Below, in pieces: positions 1 through 8,489 of a stretch of DNA of 60,390 nucleotides. The notes under the pieces are model-generated. The model did not search any database. It was not told the origin of the DNA and worked only from the letters and a program-made list of their open reading frames with translations. The stretch spans positions 1 through 60,390 of the forward strand of contig JAEUOX010000043.1 in the NCBI GenBank assembly GCA_016790475.1, in the 5' to 3' direction. The stretch is from Rhodoferax sp. (GTDB lineage Bacteria > Pseudomonadota > Gammaproteobacteria > Burkholderiales > Burkholderiaceae_C). Each line of letters starts with the position of its first letter. Positions within the stretch are counted from its first letter, which is position 1. The translations under genes and the position numbers were made by a program.

Positions 1-392
1 TGATCAGCGGGCAGGTGCAGGCGGCCTTCATCAGCAGCGCCGTCGCGCTGCCGCAGGTCAAGGCCGGCAAGTTGCGCGCGATCGGCATGTCTTCGGCCAA
101 CCGGCTGCCGGGCATTCCGGAGGACATCCCGCCGATCGCCGACACGCTGCTAGGCTACGACGTCACCGCGATCAACTACCTGGCGCTGCGCAGCGGCACG
201 CCGCGCGTCATCGTCGAGCGGGCCAGCCGCGCGATCAATGAAGTGCTGGTCATGCCCTCGGTGCGGGACCGCATTGCCGCCGTCGGCGTCGTGCCGGTGG
301 GCAGCACGCCGGAGGAGCTCGGACGGCGGGTCGCCACCGAGCGCACCAAGTGGGCCGAGGTGCTGCAGAAGGCCAACATCGTGCTGGAGTGA
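1..392 (+). CDS. Bug/TctC-family tripartite tricarboxylate transporter substrate-binding protein (C-terminal part)
   Basis: The gene enters from the left edge; the reading frame is open from base 3 and the last 129 or so codons are present, ending at TGA 390-392. The protein reads as the C-terminal lobe of a periplasmic Bug (TctC, PF03401) receptor: the segment around PQVKAGKLRAIGMSS is the hallmark of the family, followed by the closing helices with PEELGRRVATERTKW. Bug proteins capture small carboxylates for TctAB permeases, but many are orphans and the ligand cannot be told from this part. One base separates it from the following SDR gene, so the two are probably co-transcribed with the crotonase-type gene downstream. 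Family call is secure, ligand unknown. Confidence 0.85.
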   Translation, partial: ISGQVQAAFISSAVALPQVKAGKLRAIGMSSANRLPGIPEDIPPIADTLLGYDVTAINYLALRSGTPRVIVERASRAINEVLVMPSVRDRIAAVGVVPVGSTPEELGRRVATERTKWAEVLQKANIVLE

Positions 393-393
393 C

Positions 394-1140
394 ATGGCCG
401 GCCCGTCCGCATCACCGCCGGTCGCGGTGGTCACCGGTGCCGGTCGCGGCATCGGCCTGGCGATCGCGACGCGCCTGGCCCGCGACGGCCTGCGTGTCGT
501 CGCAACCGACGTCGACGCCGAAGTGCTCGATGCCGCAGTGGCGCAGCTGCGCGGGCAAGGGCTGGATGTCGCCGGGTCGGTCTTGGACGTGCGGGACCGC
601 CCGGCCGTGGCGACACTGTTCGAGCGGCTGGGCGCCGTGCGGGTGGCCGTCAACAATGCCGGGCGGGCCTCGCGGCTGCTGCCGCTGCGCGAGCTCGATG
701 CCAAGTCGCTGCGCGACATGCTGGCCGTGAACGTGCTGGGCAGTTTCATCGTGGCCCAGGAGGCGGCGCGCCGCATGCCGCAGGGCGGGCGGATCATCCA
801 GATCGCGTCGCGCGGCTACCTGGGCGGCGCAGGCGCGGCGCACTATGTCGCCAGCAAGGCGGCCGTCGTGGGCATGGTCCGCGCGATGGCGATCGAGCTG
901 CGCTGGGCCGGCATCACCGTCAACGCAGTGGCGCCCGGCATGGTCGATACGCGGATGCTGGACGACTTCACGCCGGCTATGCGCCGCAGCCTGGAGAGCC
1001 GCGAGCCGAGCGGCCACGCCGCCCACCCGGGCACGATCGCGGACACGGTGGCCTTCCTGGCCTCGGACGATGCGGCCCAGATCCAGGGGCAGGTGCTGCT
1101 GGTCGACGGCGGCAAAAGCGTCGGGATGCCACCGCTATGA
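394..1140 (+). CDS. SDR-family NAD(P)-dependent oxidoreductase
   Basis: Classical short-chain dehydrogenase of 248 residues, the usual family length. The Rossmann motif TGAGRGIG lies at residues 14-21, NNAG at 87-90, and the catalytic set N113, S139, Y151 and K155 (YVASK) is intact, so it should be an active alcohol/ketone oxidoreductase; FabG-type and 3-hydroxyacyl-CoA dehydrogenases share this pattern. The ATG at 394 is chosen because it lies one base after the upstream stop and about twelve residues before the Rossmann motif; the longer frame upstream is only overlap with the preceding gene. The stop overlaps the next start as ATGA (1137-1140), implying translational coupling. Company with a crotonase-fold gene suggests acyl-CoA or carboxylic-acid catabolism; this is inference. 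Confidence 0.88.
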   Translation: MAGPSASPPVAVVTGAGRGIGLAIATRLARDGLRVVATDVDAEVLDAAVAQLRGQGLDVAGSVLDVRDRPAVATLFERLGAVRVAVNNAGRASRLLPLRELDAKSLRDMLAVNVLGSFIVAQEAARRMPQGGRIIQIASRGYLGGAGAAHYVASKAAVVGMVRAMAIELRWAGITVNAVAPGMVDTRMLDDFTPAMRRSLESREPSGHAAHPGTIADTVAFLASDDAAQIQGQVLLVDGGKSVGMPPL

Positions 1141-1764
1141 AACCTGTCGTGGTGCTGATCGGCGCCGGCGCTGCCGGTGGCGCGGAGATCCCCGCGCAGC
1201 TGCAGCAGGACGGCCACACGCTGTGCTGCGTGGACGCTCCCGACCTGAACGCATGGCTGGCCAGCACGGATGCGGACGTCCCTGTCGAGGCCTTGGTGGT
1301 CCATGGCCCGGTACAGCGCAGCGGTCTGCGTTTCGACCAGATCGATGACGCCGCCTTCGAGCACGCACTGCAGACCCAGCTGCTGGACGTCGTGCTGGCG
1401 ACGCAGTCCGTGCTGCCGCGCATGCACGCCGGCGCACGGATCGTGTTCACCGGCGTACGCGGGCACCTGGGGTGGTGTGCACCAGATGGCGGGCAGCGCC
1501 GCACTGGCCGCGATGGCGCGCTCGATGGCCCTGGAGCTTGCGCCCGAAGGCATCCGGGTGAACCTGGCGGCCGCCGCGTTCACCGGGGAGCGCGTCGACA
1601 CCGCCGACCTGCGCGCCAGCGTCGCCCGGACCGTGTCCTTCCTTTGCGCCGCAGGGCCCGGCCTCAGTGGCGAGACGCTGCTGGTGGACGGCCTGGCGGC
1701 ACTGCGCATGACCGAGGCGCGCGCGCCTGGGCCTGACAAAACTCCCCCACCATCCACCCCCTGA
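1137..1764 (+). pseudogene. SDR-like protein gene interrupted by a frameshift
   Basis: Two overlapping frames together encode one SDR-like protein. The first, from ATG 1137, gives the N-terminal half up to about RGHLG; the second carries HQMAGSAALAAMARSMALEL through the C-terminal LLVDG signature and stops at TGA 1762-1764. The frames join cleanly if one G is removed from the GGGG run near 1469-1472, which then reads HLGGVHQMAG. Even repaired the protein is unusual: the N-terminus has GAGAAGGAEI instead of TGxxxGIG, and the YxxxK dyad is replaced by Q and S, so it would lack normal SDR catalysis. It may be a genuine pseudogene, a sequencing slip in a homopolymer, or a non-catalytic partner of the preceding SDR, to which it is coupled by ATGA. 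Confidence 0.75.
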
Positions 1765-1777
1765 AGGAGATCCCCCC

Positions 1778-2545
1778 ATGCAATTCGTCGAACTCGACAT
1801 CACCGACCACGTCGCCCTGGTCACCATGAACGCGCCGCCGGTGAACGCTGTCTCGGCCACGCTGATGGACGAAATGATCGCCACCTTCGACAAGATGAGC
1901 GACCTGGACGAGGTGCGCGTCGTGGTGCTGACCGGCGCCGGCAAGATGTTCTGCGCCGGTGCGGACATCAAGAGCCGCGCGGGCCTGCAGATGCAGCCCG
2001 GCGACCGCTGGGCCCATTCGCGCCGCGCGCGGGAGCTGAGCTATTCGATCATCGAGTGCAAGAAGCCGGTGATCGCCGCGATCAACGGGCCGGCGCTGGG
2101 TGCCGGGCTGGGCATCGCGGTGTCCTGCGACATCCTGCTGTGCTCCGAGAACGCCAGCCTGGGCCTGCCGGAAGTGGACGTCGGCCTGATGGGCGGCGGC
2201 CGCCATGCGATGCGCGTCTGCGGCCACTCGCTGACCCGCCGCATGATGATGACCGGGGACCGCATCCCCGGCGCCGAGCTGTACCGCCGCGGTATCGTCG
2301 AGGCCTGTGTGCCGCTGGAGGAGCTGATGCCCACGACGATGGCGATGGCCCGCCGCATCGCCGCCAAGAGCCCGCTGGCCAGCCGCACGGCGAAGAACTC
2401 CGCCAGCACGATCGAGGGCATGACGCTGCGCGACGGCTACCGCTTCGAGCAGAACATGACCGCCGAGCTGGGCCGCAGCAACGACTCCCGGGAAGCGATG
2501 CGCGCCTTCGTCGAGAAGCGTCCACCGGTGTTTACCGGCACCTGA
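1778..2545 (+). CDS. Enoyl-CoA hydratase/isomerase (crotonase) family protein
   Basis: A 255-residue crotonase-fold protein of normal length. The acyl-CoA and oxyanion-hole region is visible as FCAGADIK (59-65) and INGPALGAGLG (102-112), followed by SCDILL and LPEVDVGLMGG. Of the two glutamates used by true enoyl-CoA hydratases only the second is present (E132 in LPEV); the first position is glycine (G112). This argues for an isomerase, lyase or other crotonase reaction rather than simple hydration. A good ribosome site, AAGGAGA at 1764-1770, sits 7 bases before the ATG. It closes the group formed by the Bug receptor and two SDR genes; substrate unknown. Confidence 0.88.
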   Translation: MQFVELDITDHVALVTMNAPPVNAVSATLMDEMIATFDKMSDLDEVRVVVLTGAGKMFCAGADIKSRAGLQMQPGDRWAHSRRARELSYSIIECKKPVIAAINGPALGAGLGIAVSCDILLCSENASLGLPEVDVGLMGGGRHAMRVCGHSLTRRMMMTGDRIPGAELYRRGIVEACVPLEELMPTTMAMARRIAAKSPLASRTAKNSASTIEGMTLRDGYRFEQNMTAELGRSNDSREAMRAFVEKRPPVFTGT

Positions 2546-2590
2546 CATCTGGCCACGGGCTGGTGGCACGCGTCGCGCAACCGGCGCGCG

Positions 2591-2606
2591 CTGATTTACT
2601 GATTTA
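2591..2606. repeat. Tandem 8-bp direct repeat CTGATTTA x2
   Basis: CTGATTTA occurs twice head to tail at 2591-2598 and 2599-2606, ten bases before the ATG of the channel gene. It is strikingly AT-rich for this genome and may contain promoter elements for that gene; function not shown. Confidence 0.6.
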
Positions 2607-2615
2607 AGCTGTCGC

Positions 2616-3254
2616 ATGCCGCTGAAAATCGCCCTGCTGCTTCTGACCCTTCTGGTCAGCCCCTGGGCCCGCGCCCAGACCCCGTCCAACCCGCCTGCGG
2701 CCGCCGCATCCGTCACCCGGAGCGAGGAGGCCACCCTGCAGGTGTTCAACCGGCCGATCCTGGTGTTCCGGGCGCCGCTGCTGGGCGTGTCGGCGCCGGA
2801 CCGGGCCACCCGTGCGCGCGCCCGGATCCAGGCGCAGCTGGCCGCCCCGGGTCCGCACCAGGTCACCGAGAAGCGGGAGGCCGTCGGCGTGCTGGTGCAG
2901 ATCAACGGCGCCACCAGCTTCATCGTCACGGCCGACGACACCGATCGTCTGGAACAGGAGCCGCTGGAGCGGGCGGCCAGCCGGGCCGCGGAGGCCCTGC
3001 GGCGCGTGGTTCAGGAAACCCGCGAGAGCCGGGATCCGGACGCCCTGGCTCGAGGCGCGGGGATGGCCCTGGCTGCGACCGTGGCTTTCGGACTGCTCGC
3101 CTGGGGCCTGCGCCACCTGCGCGATGCAGGCCGCCGCTGGCTGGTGGTTGCGGCGCAGCGGCATGCCGGGCGGCTGCAGCTGGCGGGCGTGCAGGTGGTG
3201 CGGCGCGAGCGGATGGCCCATCTGGTCGAACGGCTGCTGACAGGTCTGTGGTAG
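2616..3254 (+). CDS. MscS-family mechanosensitive channel, N-terminal half (gene split by in-frame TAG)
   Basis: The first 212 codons of what looks like one gene continuing to 4232. The product has a signal peptide (residues 1-20, ending ARA|QT), a periplasmic region of about 130 residues with a ferredoxin-like segment (REAVGVLVQINGATSFIV), then a first membrane helix near 147-165. Translation stops at TAG 3252-3254 after LLTGLW, exactly where the next membrane segment should start; the following in-frame codons (VVVLLLAIEW) continue the helix with no frame change. This is therefore a nonsense change or a read error rather than two genes by design. If real, this product is a truncated periplasmic/membrane fragment without a pore. 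Confidence 0.7.
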   Translation: MPLKIALLLLTLLVSPWARAQTPSNPPAAAASVTRSEEATLQVFNRPILVFRAPLLGVSAPDRATRARARIQAQLAAPGPHQVTEKREAVGVLVQINGATSFIVTADDTDRLEQEPLERAASRAAEALRRVVQETRESRDPDALARGAGMALAATVAFGLLAWGLRHLRDAGRRWLVVAAQRHAGRLQLAGVQVVRRERMAHLVERLLTGLW

Positions 3255-3260
3255 GTCGTC

Positions 3261-4232
3261 GTGCTTTTGTTGGCCATCGAGTGGACAGGTTATGTGCTGA
3301 CCCGTTTCCCGTTCAGCCGGCCCTGGGGCGAAATGCTCAACGGGTTTCTGTTCGACCTGGCGGGCCGGCTGCTGCACGCGACCTTTACCGCCGTGCCGGG
3401 GCTGTTGACCGCGCTGGTGATCTTCCTGCTGGCGCGCTTCGTGACCCGGCTGGTGCACAGCTTCTTCGAGCGCATGCGCACGACGCCATCGCAGCCGACC
3501 TGGCTGGACGCCGGGGCGGTCGTGGCGACGCGGCGCATCGCCAAGCTGCTGGTCTGGCTGTTTGCGTTGGCGATGGCATACCCCTACCTGCCAGGGGCCC
3601 AGACCGAGGCCTTCCGGGGCCTGTCGGTGCTGGTCGGCCTGATGGTCTCGCTCGGCGCATCGAGTCTGGTCGGACAGGCGGCCAGCGGACTGATCCTCAC
3701 CTACGGACGGGTATACCGCAAGGGGGAGTATGTCCGCGTCGGGGAGCACGAGGGCACCGTCATGGACCTGGGCGTCTTCGCCACCCGGTTGCGCACCGGC
3801 CTGGGCGAAGAGCTCACGCTGTCCAACGCCGCGGTGCTGGCGGCCACGACGCGCAACTACTCCCGCGCGGTGCAGGGCGAAGGGTTCGTGCTCGACACCA
3901 CCGTCACGATCGGCTACGACACCCCCTGGCGCCAGGTGCACGCGATGCTGTGCGAGGCGGCACGACGCACCGAAGGCGTGGTGGCGGACCCGGCGCCGCA
4001 GGTGTTCCAGACCGCGCTGTCGGACTGGTACCCGCAATACCGGCTGGTGTGTCAGGCGGTCCCGGCCGAACCGCGGTCGCGCGCCCTGGTCCTCAGCGCA
4101 TTGCATGCCCACATCCAGGACGTGTTCAACGAACACGGGGTGCAGATCATGTCGCCGCACTATTTCGAGGACCCGGCCGCACCCAAGGTGGTGCCGCCCG
4201 CGAAATGGTTCACGCCGCCGGCCCGGCCCTGA
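3261..4232 (+). CDS. MscS-family mechanosensitive ion channel, pore and cytosolic half
   Basis: The same frame as the preceding 212-codon piece, resuming at GTG 3261 just after the TAG. It carries the conserved MscS part: membrane helices near residues 1-15, 37-60 and 92-110, the pore helix with the glycine/alanine pattern LVGLMVSLGASSLVGQAASG, then the beta domain (YRKGEYVRVGEHEGTVMDLG) and the C-terminal alpha/beta domain with TIGYDTPWRQVHAML. MscS channels open on membrane tension to release osmolytes. With the missing part restored the protein would be about 538 residues with a periplasmic extension. No clear ribosome site precedes GTG 3261, so independent expression of this half is doubtful. 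No partner gene is suggested by neighbours; the next gene is convergent. Confidence 0.75.
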   Translation: MLLLAIEWTGYVLTRFPFSRPWGEMLNGFLFDLAGRLLHATFTAVPGLLTALVIFLLARFVTRLVHSFFERMRTTPSQPTWLDAGAVVATRRIAKLLVWLFALAMAYPYLPGAQTEAFRGLSVLVGLMVSLGASSLVGQAASGLILTYGRVYRKGEYVRVGEHEGTVMDLGVFATRLRTGLGEELTLSNAAVLAATTRNYSRAVQGEGFVLDTTVTIGYDTPWRQVHAMLCEAARRTEGVVADPAPQVFQTALSDWYPQYRLVCQAVPAEPRSRALVLSALHAHIQDVFNEHGVQIMSPHYFEDPAAPKVVPPAKWFTPPARP

Positions 4233-4245
4233 ATCGTCCGGAGCC

Positions 4246-4920
4246 TCACCCCCACTGATCGATTGCCGTGTCGTCCAGCACGGCGCGCAGCAGGTCGGTC
4301 CGGCTGAGGATGCCGACCACCGAGCCCTGCTCATCGACGACTGGTAGGGCCGGCAGCGCGGACTCCAGCAGCAGACCTGCCACGCGGCGCAGATCGGCAC
4401 CGGGGGCGACACTGGGCACCGGCGTGAGCATGCACTCTCCGACCGTGGGCTCGGCACCGGCCGCAGTCGTGGACACCCGCGCCCCCAGCGCCCGGCGCGC
4501 CAGCATCGGCAGCGTGACGAGGCCGACCAGCACCTTCGCACCGCTGACCACCGGCGCCTGCGCGTGCTGCTGAGCCTCGAGCTGGCGCCAGGCGGCCGTG
4601 ACGGTGTCGGACTGCTGCAGCACCAGCACGGGCTGGTGCATCGCGCTCTCTGCGGTGCGGTGGCCCCAGCGTTCGCCCGGCGGGTCGCCGGGGGCGGCGT
4701 AGGCCTGCAGCGCATCGCGGGCCGCGTCCCGCAGCGTGCCCGGCCGGCCGGCGTGCGTCAGGCCAGCCGGCACGCCCGGAACCGGTTCGCGTGGTCCGCC
4801 CTCGGTCCCAATCGGCTGAATCCGCGGCGCGCGGTCCGGCGCATGCACCGGGCTGATCTGGCGCAGCTGCTCCAGCGTGCCGCGAAACAGCCGCCCCGAC
4901 GCGCCGTAGACAGAGAACAT
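4246..4920 (-). CDS. CBS-domain protein
   Basis: A 224-residue cytosolic protein with two CBS motifs in its second half: one around SAMHQPVLVLQQSDTV to VLVGLVTLPML and one around GECMLTPVPSV to VVGILSRTDLLRAV. Paired CBS motifs form a Bateman module that binds adenine nucleotides and regulates partner domains; here there is no attached enzyme, so it is a stand-alone sensor. The N-terminal 90 residues (FSVYGASGRLFRGTLEQL) are Pro/Arg-rich and not assigned. The ATG at 4920 is preferred over a longer frame because MFSVYG begins conserved-looking sequence. It is downstream of hemW on the same strand, 67 bases away, and convergent with the channel gene. Confidence 0.82.
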   Translation of the reverse strand: MFSVYGASGRLFRGTLEQLRQISPVHAPDRAPRIQPIGTEGGPREPVPGVPAGLTHAGRPGTLRDAARDALQAYAAPGDPPGERWGHRTAESAMHQPVLVLQQSDTVTAAWRQLEAQQHAQAPVVSGAKVLVGLVTLPMLARRALGARVSTTAAGAEPTVGECMLTPVPSVAPGADLRRVAGLLLESALPALPVVDEQGSVVGILSRTDLLRAVLDDTAIDQWG

Positions 4921-4987
4921 GGCGAGCCCCCTCCAGATGGTGGGCGCACTGTACCGCCGCAGCCCGGCAGCCCACAAGCCTCCTGTA

Positions 4988-6193
4988 TCAATCCGGCGCG
5001 TCGGCGAGGAACAAGGACTGCAGGTCGTTCAGGAAGTCGAACCCGCGCGCCGTCGGTGTCACGGTGTGCAGGCTGCGCGACAGGAACCCCTGCGCCTCCG
5101 CCTGCGCCAGTGGTGCCTCGATCGCGCTGAGCGGCAGGCCGGTGCGCTCCTGAAACTGCGCCAGCGCAAAGCCCTCGCGCAGGCGCAGCGCATTGAGCAT
5201 GAACTCGAAGGGCAGATCCGCGCGCGGCACCTCAGTGCTGCTGGCCAGGCTCTCCCCGGCGAGCGTCCGATCCATGTAGAGACGCGGATCGCGGTGGCGG
5301 ACCTGCCGCAGCACCCGGTGCGCGAAGCTCAGCTTGCTGTGGGCGCCGGCACCGATGCCCAGGTAGTCGCCGAACTGCCAGTAGTTGAGGTTGTGCCGGC
5401 AACGGTGGCCCGCGCGCGCATAGGCGGATACCTCGTAGCGCTGCAGGCCTGCGTCCCCGGTCATCGCGGTGATGCGGTCCAGCATGTCGTAGGCGCTGTC
5501 CTCATCCGGCAAGGCCGGCGGAAATTTCGCGAAGTAGGTGTTCGGCTCGATCGTCAGGTGGTAGATCGAGATGTGCGGGGCCTGCAGCGCCAGGGCCTGC
5601 GAGACATCCGCCTCCAGCTCGGCCAGGGTCTGCCCGGGCAAGGCATACATCAGGTCCAGATTGAAGGTGTCGAACGCGCGGGATGCCTCCTCGACGGCTG
5701 CCAGCGCCTGCGCGCCATCGTGCACCCGGCCGAGTGCGCGCAGGTGGTGGTCCTGGAAGGTCTGCACGCCGACCGACAGGCGCGTGACGCCGGCACTGCG
5801 GAACGCCCGGAATCGGTCGCGCTCGAAGGTGCCGGGATTGGCCTCCAGCGTGATCTCGCAGTCCGCCGCCAGTCGCAGGCGGGCCCGGATGTCCGACAGC
5901 ATGCGGTCGATCGCCTGGGGGGAAAACAGGCTGGGCGTGCCGCCGCCGATGAAGATGCTGTGGACCGTGCGCCCCCACACCAGCGGAAGCGCCGCCTCCA
6001 GGTCGGCGACCAGCGCGTCGAGGTAGCGTTGCTCCGGCAGTTCGCCCGGCGCCACCGCATGCGAGTTGAAATCGCAGTAAGGGCACTTCTTGAGGCACCA
6101 GGGCAGGTGCACATAAAGACCCAGCGGAGGGGGCGCCCCCAGCTGCAGGCTGCCCGGGCGCATCAGGTGCGCCAGATCCGGTTGCGCGGCCAT
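4988..6193 (-). CDS. hemW: Radical SAM heme chaperone HemW
   Basis: A 401-residue radical SAM protein of the HemW (formerly HemN-like) family. The cluster motif CxxxCxxC is present as C33, C37, C40 in LPWCLKKCPYC, followed by the SAM-binding GGGTPS and the LSVGVQTF and DLMYALPGQT motifs, and it ends with the HemN C-terminal domain. HemW binds heme and inserts it into respiratory enzymes; it is not a coproporphyrinogen oxidase even though often annotated so. The ATG at 6193 is chosen because it begins six bases below the rdgB stop and gives the usual length. It forms a unit with rdgB and rph upstream. Confidence 0.93.
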   Translation of the reverse strand: MAAQPDLAHLMRPGSLQLGAPPPLGLYVHLPWCLKKCPYCDFNSHAVAPGELPEQRYLDALVADLEAALPLVWGRTVHSIFIGGGTPSLFSPQAIDRMLSDIRARLRLAADCEITLEANPGTFERDRFRAFRSAGVTRLSVGVQTFQDHHLRALGRVHDGAQALAAVEEASRAFDTFNLDLMYALPGQTLAELEADVSQALALQAPHISIYHLTIEPNTYFAKFPPALPDEDSAYDMLDRITAMTGDAGLQRYEVSAYARAGHRCRHNLNYWQFGDYLGIGAGAHSKLSFAHRVLRQVRHRDPRLYMDRTLAGESLASSTEVPRADLPFEFMLNALRLREGFALAQFQERTGLPLSAIEAPLAQAEAQGFLSRSLHTVTPTARGFDFLNDLQSLFLADAPD

Positions 6194-6198
6194 GCCGC

Positions 6199-6804
6199 TC
6201 AGACCCAGTGGGCGCGGATCATCTCGACCATGCGCTGCGCCGCCTGGCCCCGGTGGCTGTGGGCATTCTTGACCTCCACCGGCAACTGGGCGAAGGTCTG
6301 CCCGAACTGCGGGATCCACATCACCGGGTCGAAGCCGAAGCCGTTGCTGCCCACCGGTGCACGGGCGATCTCACCGTGGACACGGCCTACGGCGATCAGG
6401 GGCTCCGGGTCTTCCGGGGTGCGCAGCGCCACGAGCGTCGACACCATCGTGGCGCGCCGGTCGTCGATGCCCTGCATCTGCTCCAGCAGCGCACGCACGT
6501 TGTTGTCGTCGCCCTTCGGATAGCCGAAGCGGGTGGCGTAGTAGGCGGTGTCGACCCCCGGTTCGCCGCCGAACGCATCGACGCACAGGCCGGCGTCGTC
6601 CGCCAGGGCTGGAAGACCGCTGTGCTGCGCGGCATGGCGGGCCTTCGCCAGCGCGTTCTCGACAAAGGTGCGATGCGGTTCGGGGGCCTCCGGGATGCCC
6701 AGGTCCGCCTGGCACACAAGAACGCAGCCCAGGGGCGCGAGCATGCGCTGGAGTTCGTCGAGTTTGCCCCGGTTGTTCGAGGCCAGGACGATGCGCGGCG
6801 GCAT
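6199..6804 (-). CDS. rdgB: RdgB/HAM1 non-canonical purine NTP pyrophosphatase
   Basis: A 201-residue Ham1/RdgB pyrophosphatase that removes ITP, dITP and XTP from the nucleotide pool. Diagnostic motifs are ASNNRGKLDEL at the N-terminus, the metal-binding ALADDAGLCVDAF with the paired aspartates, GGEPGVDTAYYA, the SNGFGFDPV nucleotide-binding segment, and the C-terminal KNAHSHRGQA. Length is normal. One base separates its start from the rph stop (6806) and five bases separate its stop from the hemW start, so rph-rdgB-hemW is one transcription unit. Confidence 0.95.
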   Translation of the reverse strand: MPPRIVLASNNRGKLDELQRMLAPLGCVLVCQADLGIPEAPEPHRTFVENALAKARHAAQHSGLPALADDAGLCVDAFGGEPGVDTAYYATRFGYPKGDDNNVRALLEQMQGIDDRRATMVSTLVALRTPEDPEPLIAVGRVHGEIARAPVGSNGFGFDPVMWIPQFGQTFAQLPVEVKNAHSHRGQAAQRMVEMIRAHWV

Positions 6805-6805
6805 G

Positions 6806-7534
6806 TCAGACGCCCAGGGCCTGCCGCTGGAGCTGCATCAGCTCGCCGATGCCCTTCTCGGCGAGGGCCAGCAGCGCGTCCATCTCCTTGCGGGAGAAGG
6901 CCTGTCCCTCGGCGGTGCCTTGCACTTCGACAAAATGGCCGGCGCCCGTCATCACGACGTTCATGTCGGTGTCGCAAGTCGAGTCTTCGGTGTACTCCAG
7001 ATCCAGCAGCGGCGTACCGTGCAGGATGCCGACTGAAATGGCGGCCACCGGGGCCAGCAACGGCGACGCCGTGATGCGGCCCTGTGCCAGCAGCCAGGAA
7101 ACCGCGTCGTGGGCTGCCACATACGCGCCGGTGATGCTGGCGGTGCGGGTGCCACCATCCGCCTGCAGCACATCGCAGTCGATCTGGATCGTGCGCTCGC
7201 CCAGCTTCTTCAGATCGAACACCGCACGCAGCGACCGGCCGATCAGGCGCTGAATCTCCTGCGTCCGGCCGCTCTGCTTGCCGCGCGCCGCCTCGCGATC
7301 GCTGCGGGTGTGCGTGGAGCGCGGGAGCATGCCGTATTCCGCCGTCACCCAGCCCTCGCCGCTGCCGCGCTTGTGGCCGGGCACCTTTTCCTCGACCGAG
7401 GCGGTGCACAGCACCTTGGTGGCACCGAACTCCACCAGCACCGATCCTTCGGCATGCACGGTGTAGTGGCGGGTCAGGCGCACGGGGCGCATCTGGTCGG
7501 CAGCGCGGCCGCCCTGGCGTTGGTAGTCTGTCAA
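6806..7534 (-). CDS. rph: Ribonuclease PH
   Basis: RNase PH trims tRNA 3' ends phosphorolytically. The protein shows the family N-terminus [18 protein letters not shown], the RNA-binding [14 protein letters not shown] with [18 protein letters not shown], the [19 protein letters not shown] core and ISVGI. Homologues start a few residues before GGRAADQ, and the only nearby start is TTG at 7534, giving 242 residues; ATG codons further upstream would put the N-terminus inside the PP2C gene. The TTG start is therefore inferred. It is 37 bases below the PP2C stop on the same strand, so kinase, phosphatase, rph, rdgB and hemW may be one operon. Confidence 0.9.
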   Translation of the reverse strand: MTDYQRQGGRAADQMRPVRLTRHYTVHAEGSVLVEFGATKVLCTASVEEKVPGHKRGSGEGWVTAEYGMLPRSTHTRSDREAARGKQSGRTQEIQRLIGRSLRAVFDLKKLGERTIQIDCDVLQADGGTRTASITGAYVAAHDAVSWLLAQGRITASPLLAPVAAISVGILHGTPLLDLEYTEDSTCDTDMNVVMTGAGHFVEVQGTAEGQAFSRKEMDALLALAEKGIGELMQLQRQALGV

Positions 7535-7571
7535 GGGAGTGTCCTGGAAGAGTGGGCCTGCGCCCGGGGTA

Positions 7572-8489
7572 TCAGCGGCGCCGGGATGCGGAGCGGCGGA
7601 TGGCTTCGTTGATCTCGGCGATCGAACGCTCGATGGCGGCGTCGTCCAGGTCATCGTCATCGGCCGCCGCGGTTTGCGCCGCCTGCACGGTGCTGGAGAA
7701 GCCGCTGTCGCTGACATCGCTGGAGGTGACGGTGCCCTTGGTCGTCTCGAACTCGTCGGGGGACTCCCATTCGAGCGCGATCACGGTGACGTTGTCGCTG
7801 GTGGCCCCGGCCTTCTGCAGCGCGCTTTCGACCAGATCCGGCACCGCAGCGCCGACCGCCTTCATGGACAGCTGGCGGACGATGTCCTCGTCGTCCAGGC
7901 TCCCCCACAGGCCGTCCGAGCACAACATGATCTTGTCGCCCTGCTGCAGGGCCACCGGGCCGCCGATGTCGAAGACCGGCTTGGTCGGCGAACCCAGGCA
8001 GGTGAACAGGATGTTGCGGTTCAGTCGCTCGGCCGCGCGCGAGGCGGACTGACTGGACGGCGGCTGTTCCATGTAGGAGTGGTCGCGTGTGCGGGTGACG
8101 AGCTTGCCTTCGCGCACCAGGTACAGCCGGGAATCCCCGCAATGCACCCAGCTGGCCGAGCCGTCCTGCACCAGCGCGGCGACGACCGTCGTGCGGGGCG
8201 TGTCGAGCATGCCCTTGTCGACAGCGTACTTGATGATCTGCCGATGCGCCGCCATGACCGCCGCGGTCAGGAAGGCCTGCACGTCGTCGATCTTGGGGTT
8301 GGCCTGTTTCTGGTACAGCGCCGAGATGGCCTGCAGCGCCAGTTGCGCGGCGACCTCGCCCTCGGGATGGCCGCCCATGCCGTCGGCCAGCAGCAGGATG
8401 CCGGAAGCCCGCGTGTAGCTGTAGCCCATGCGGTCTTCATTGAGCTGGCGACCCCCCTTGCGGGTGACCTGGAAAACGGAGAACTTCAT
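7572..8489 (-). CDS. PP2C-family Ser/Thr protein phosphatase
   Basis: A 305-residue PP2C (PPM) phosphatase. Metal-binding and catalytic motifs are all there: NEDR at 17-20, ADGMGG at 35-40, [24 protein letters not shown] and SDNVTVIAL. After about residue 250 there is an acidic and Ser/Thr-rich tail ([10 protein letters not shown]) that is not part of the catalytic fold. The start codon overlaps the stop of the kinase gene as ATGA (8486-8489), so the pair is translationally coupled and almost certainly acts on shared targets, including the kinase itself. No substrate is encoded next to them; the downstream genes are RNA and nucleotide housekeeping enzymes. Confidence 0.92.
   Translation of the reverse strand: MKFSVFQVTRKGGRQLNEDRMGYSYTRASGILLLADGMGGHPEGEVAAQLALQAISALYQKQANPKIDDVQAFLTAAVMAAHRQIIKYAVDKGMLDTPRTTVVAALVQDGSASWVHCGDSRLYLVREGKLVTRTRDHSYMEQPPSSQSASRAAERLNRNILFTCLGSPTKPVFDIGGPVALQQGDKIMLCSDGLWGSLDDEDIVRQLSMKAVGAAVPDLVESALQKAGATSDNVTVIALEWESPDEFETTKGTVTSSDVSDSGFSSTVQAAQTAAADDDDLDDAAIERSIAEINEAIRRSASRRR

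Noticed and set aside
2604-4715. Open frame of 703 codons on the minus strand
   Set aside because: Antisense to the MscS-type gene and out of frame with the CBS gene; composition is Arg/Ala/Gln-rich shadow sequence.
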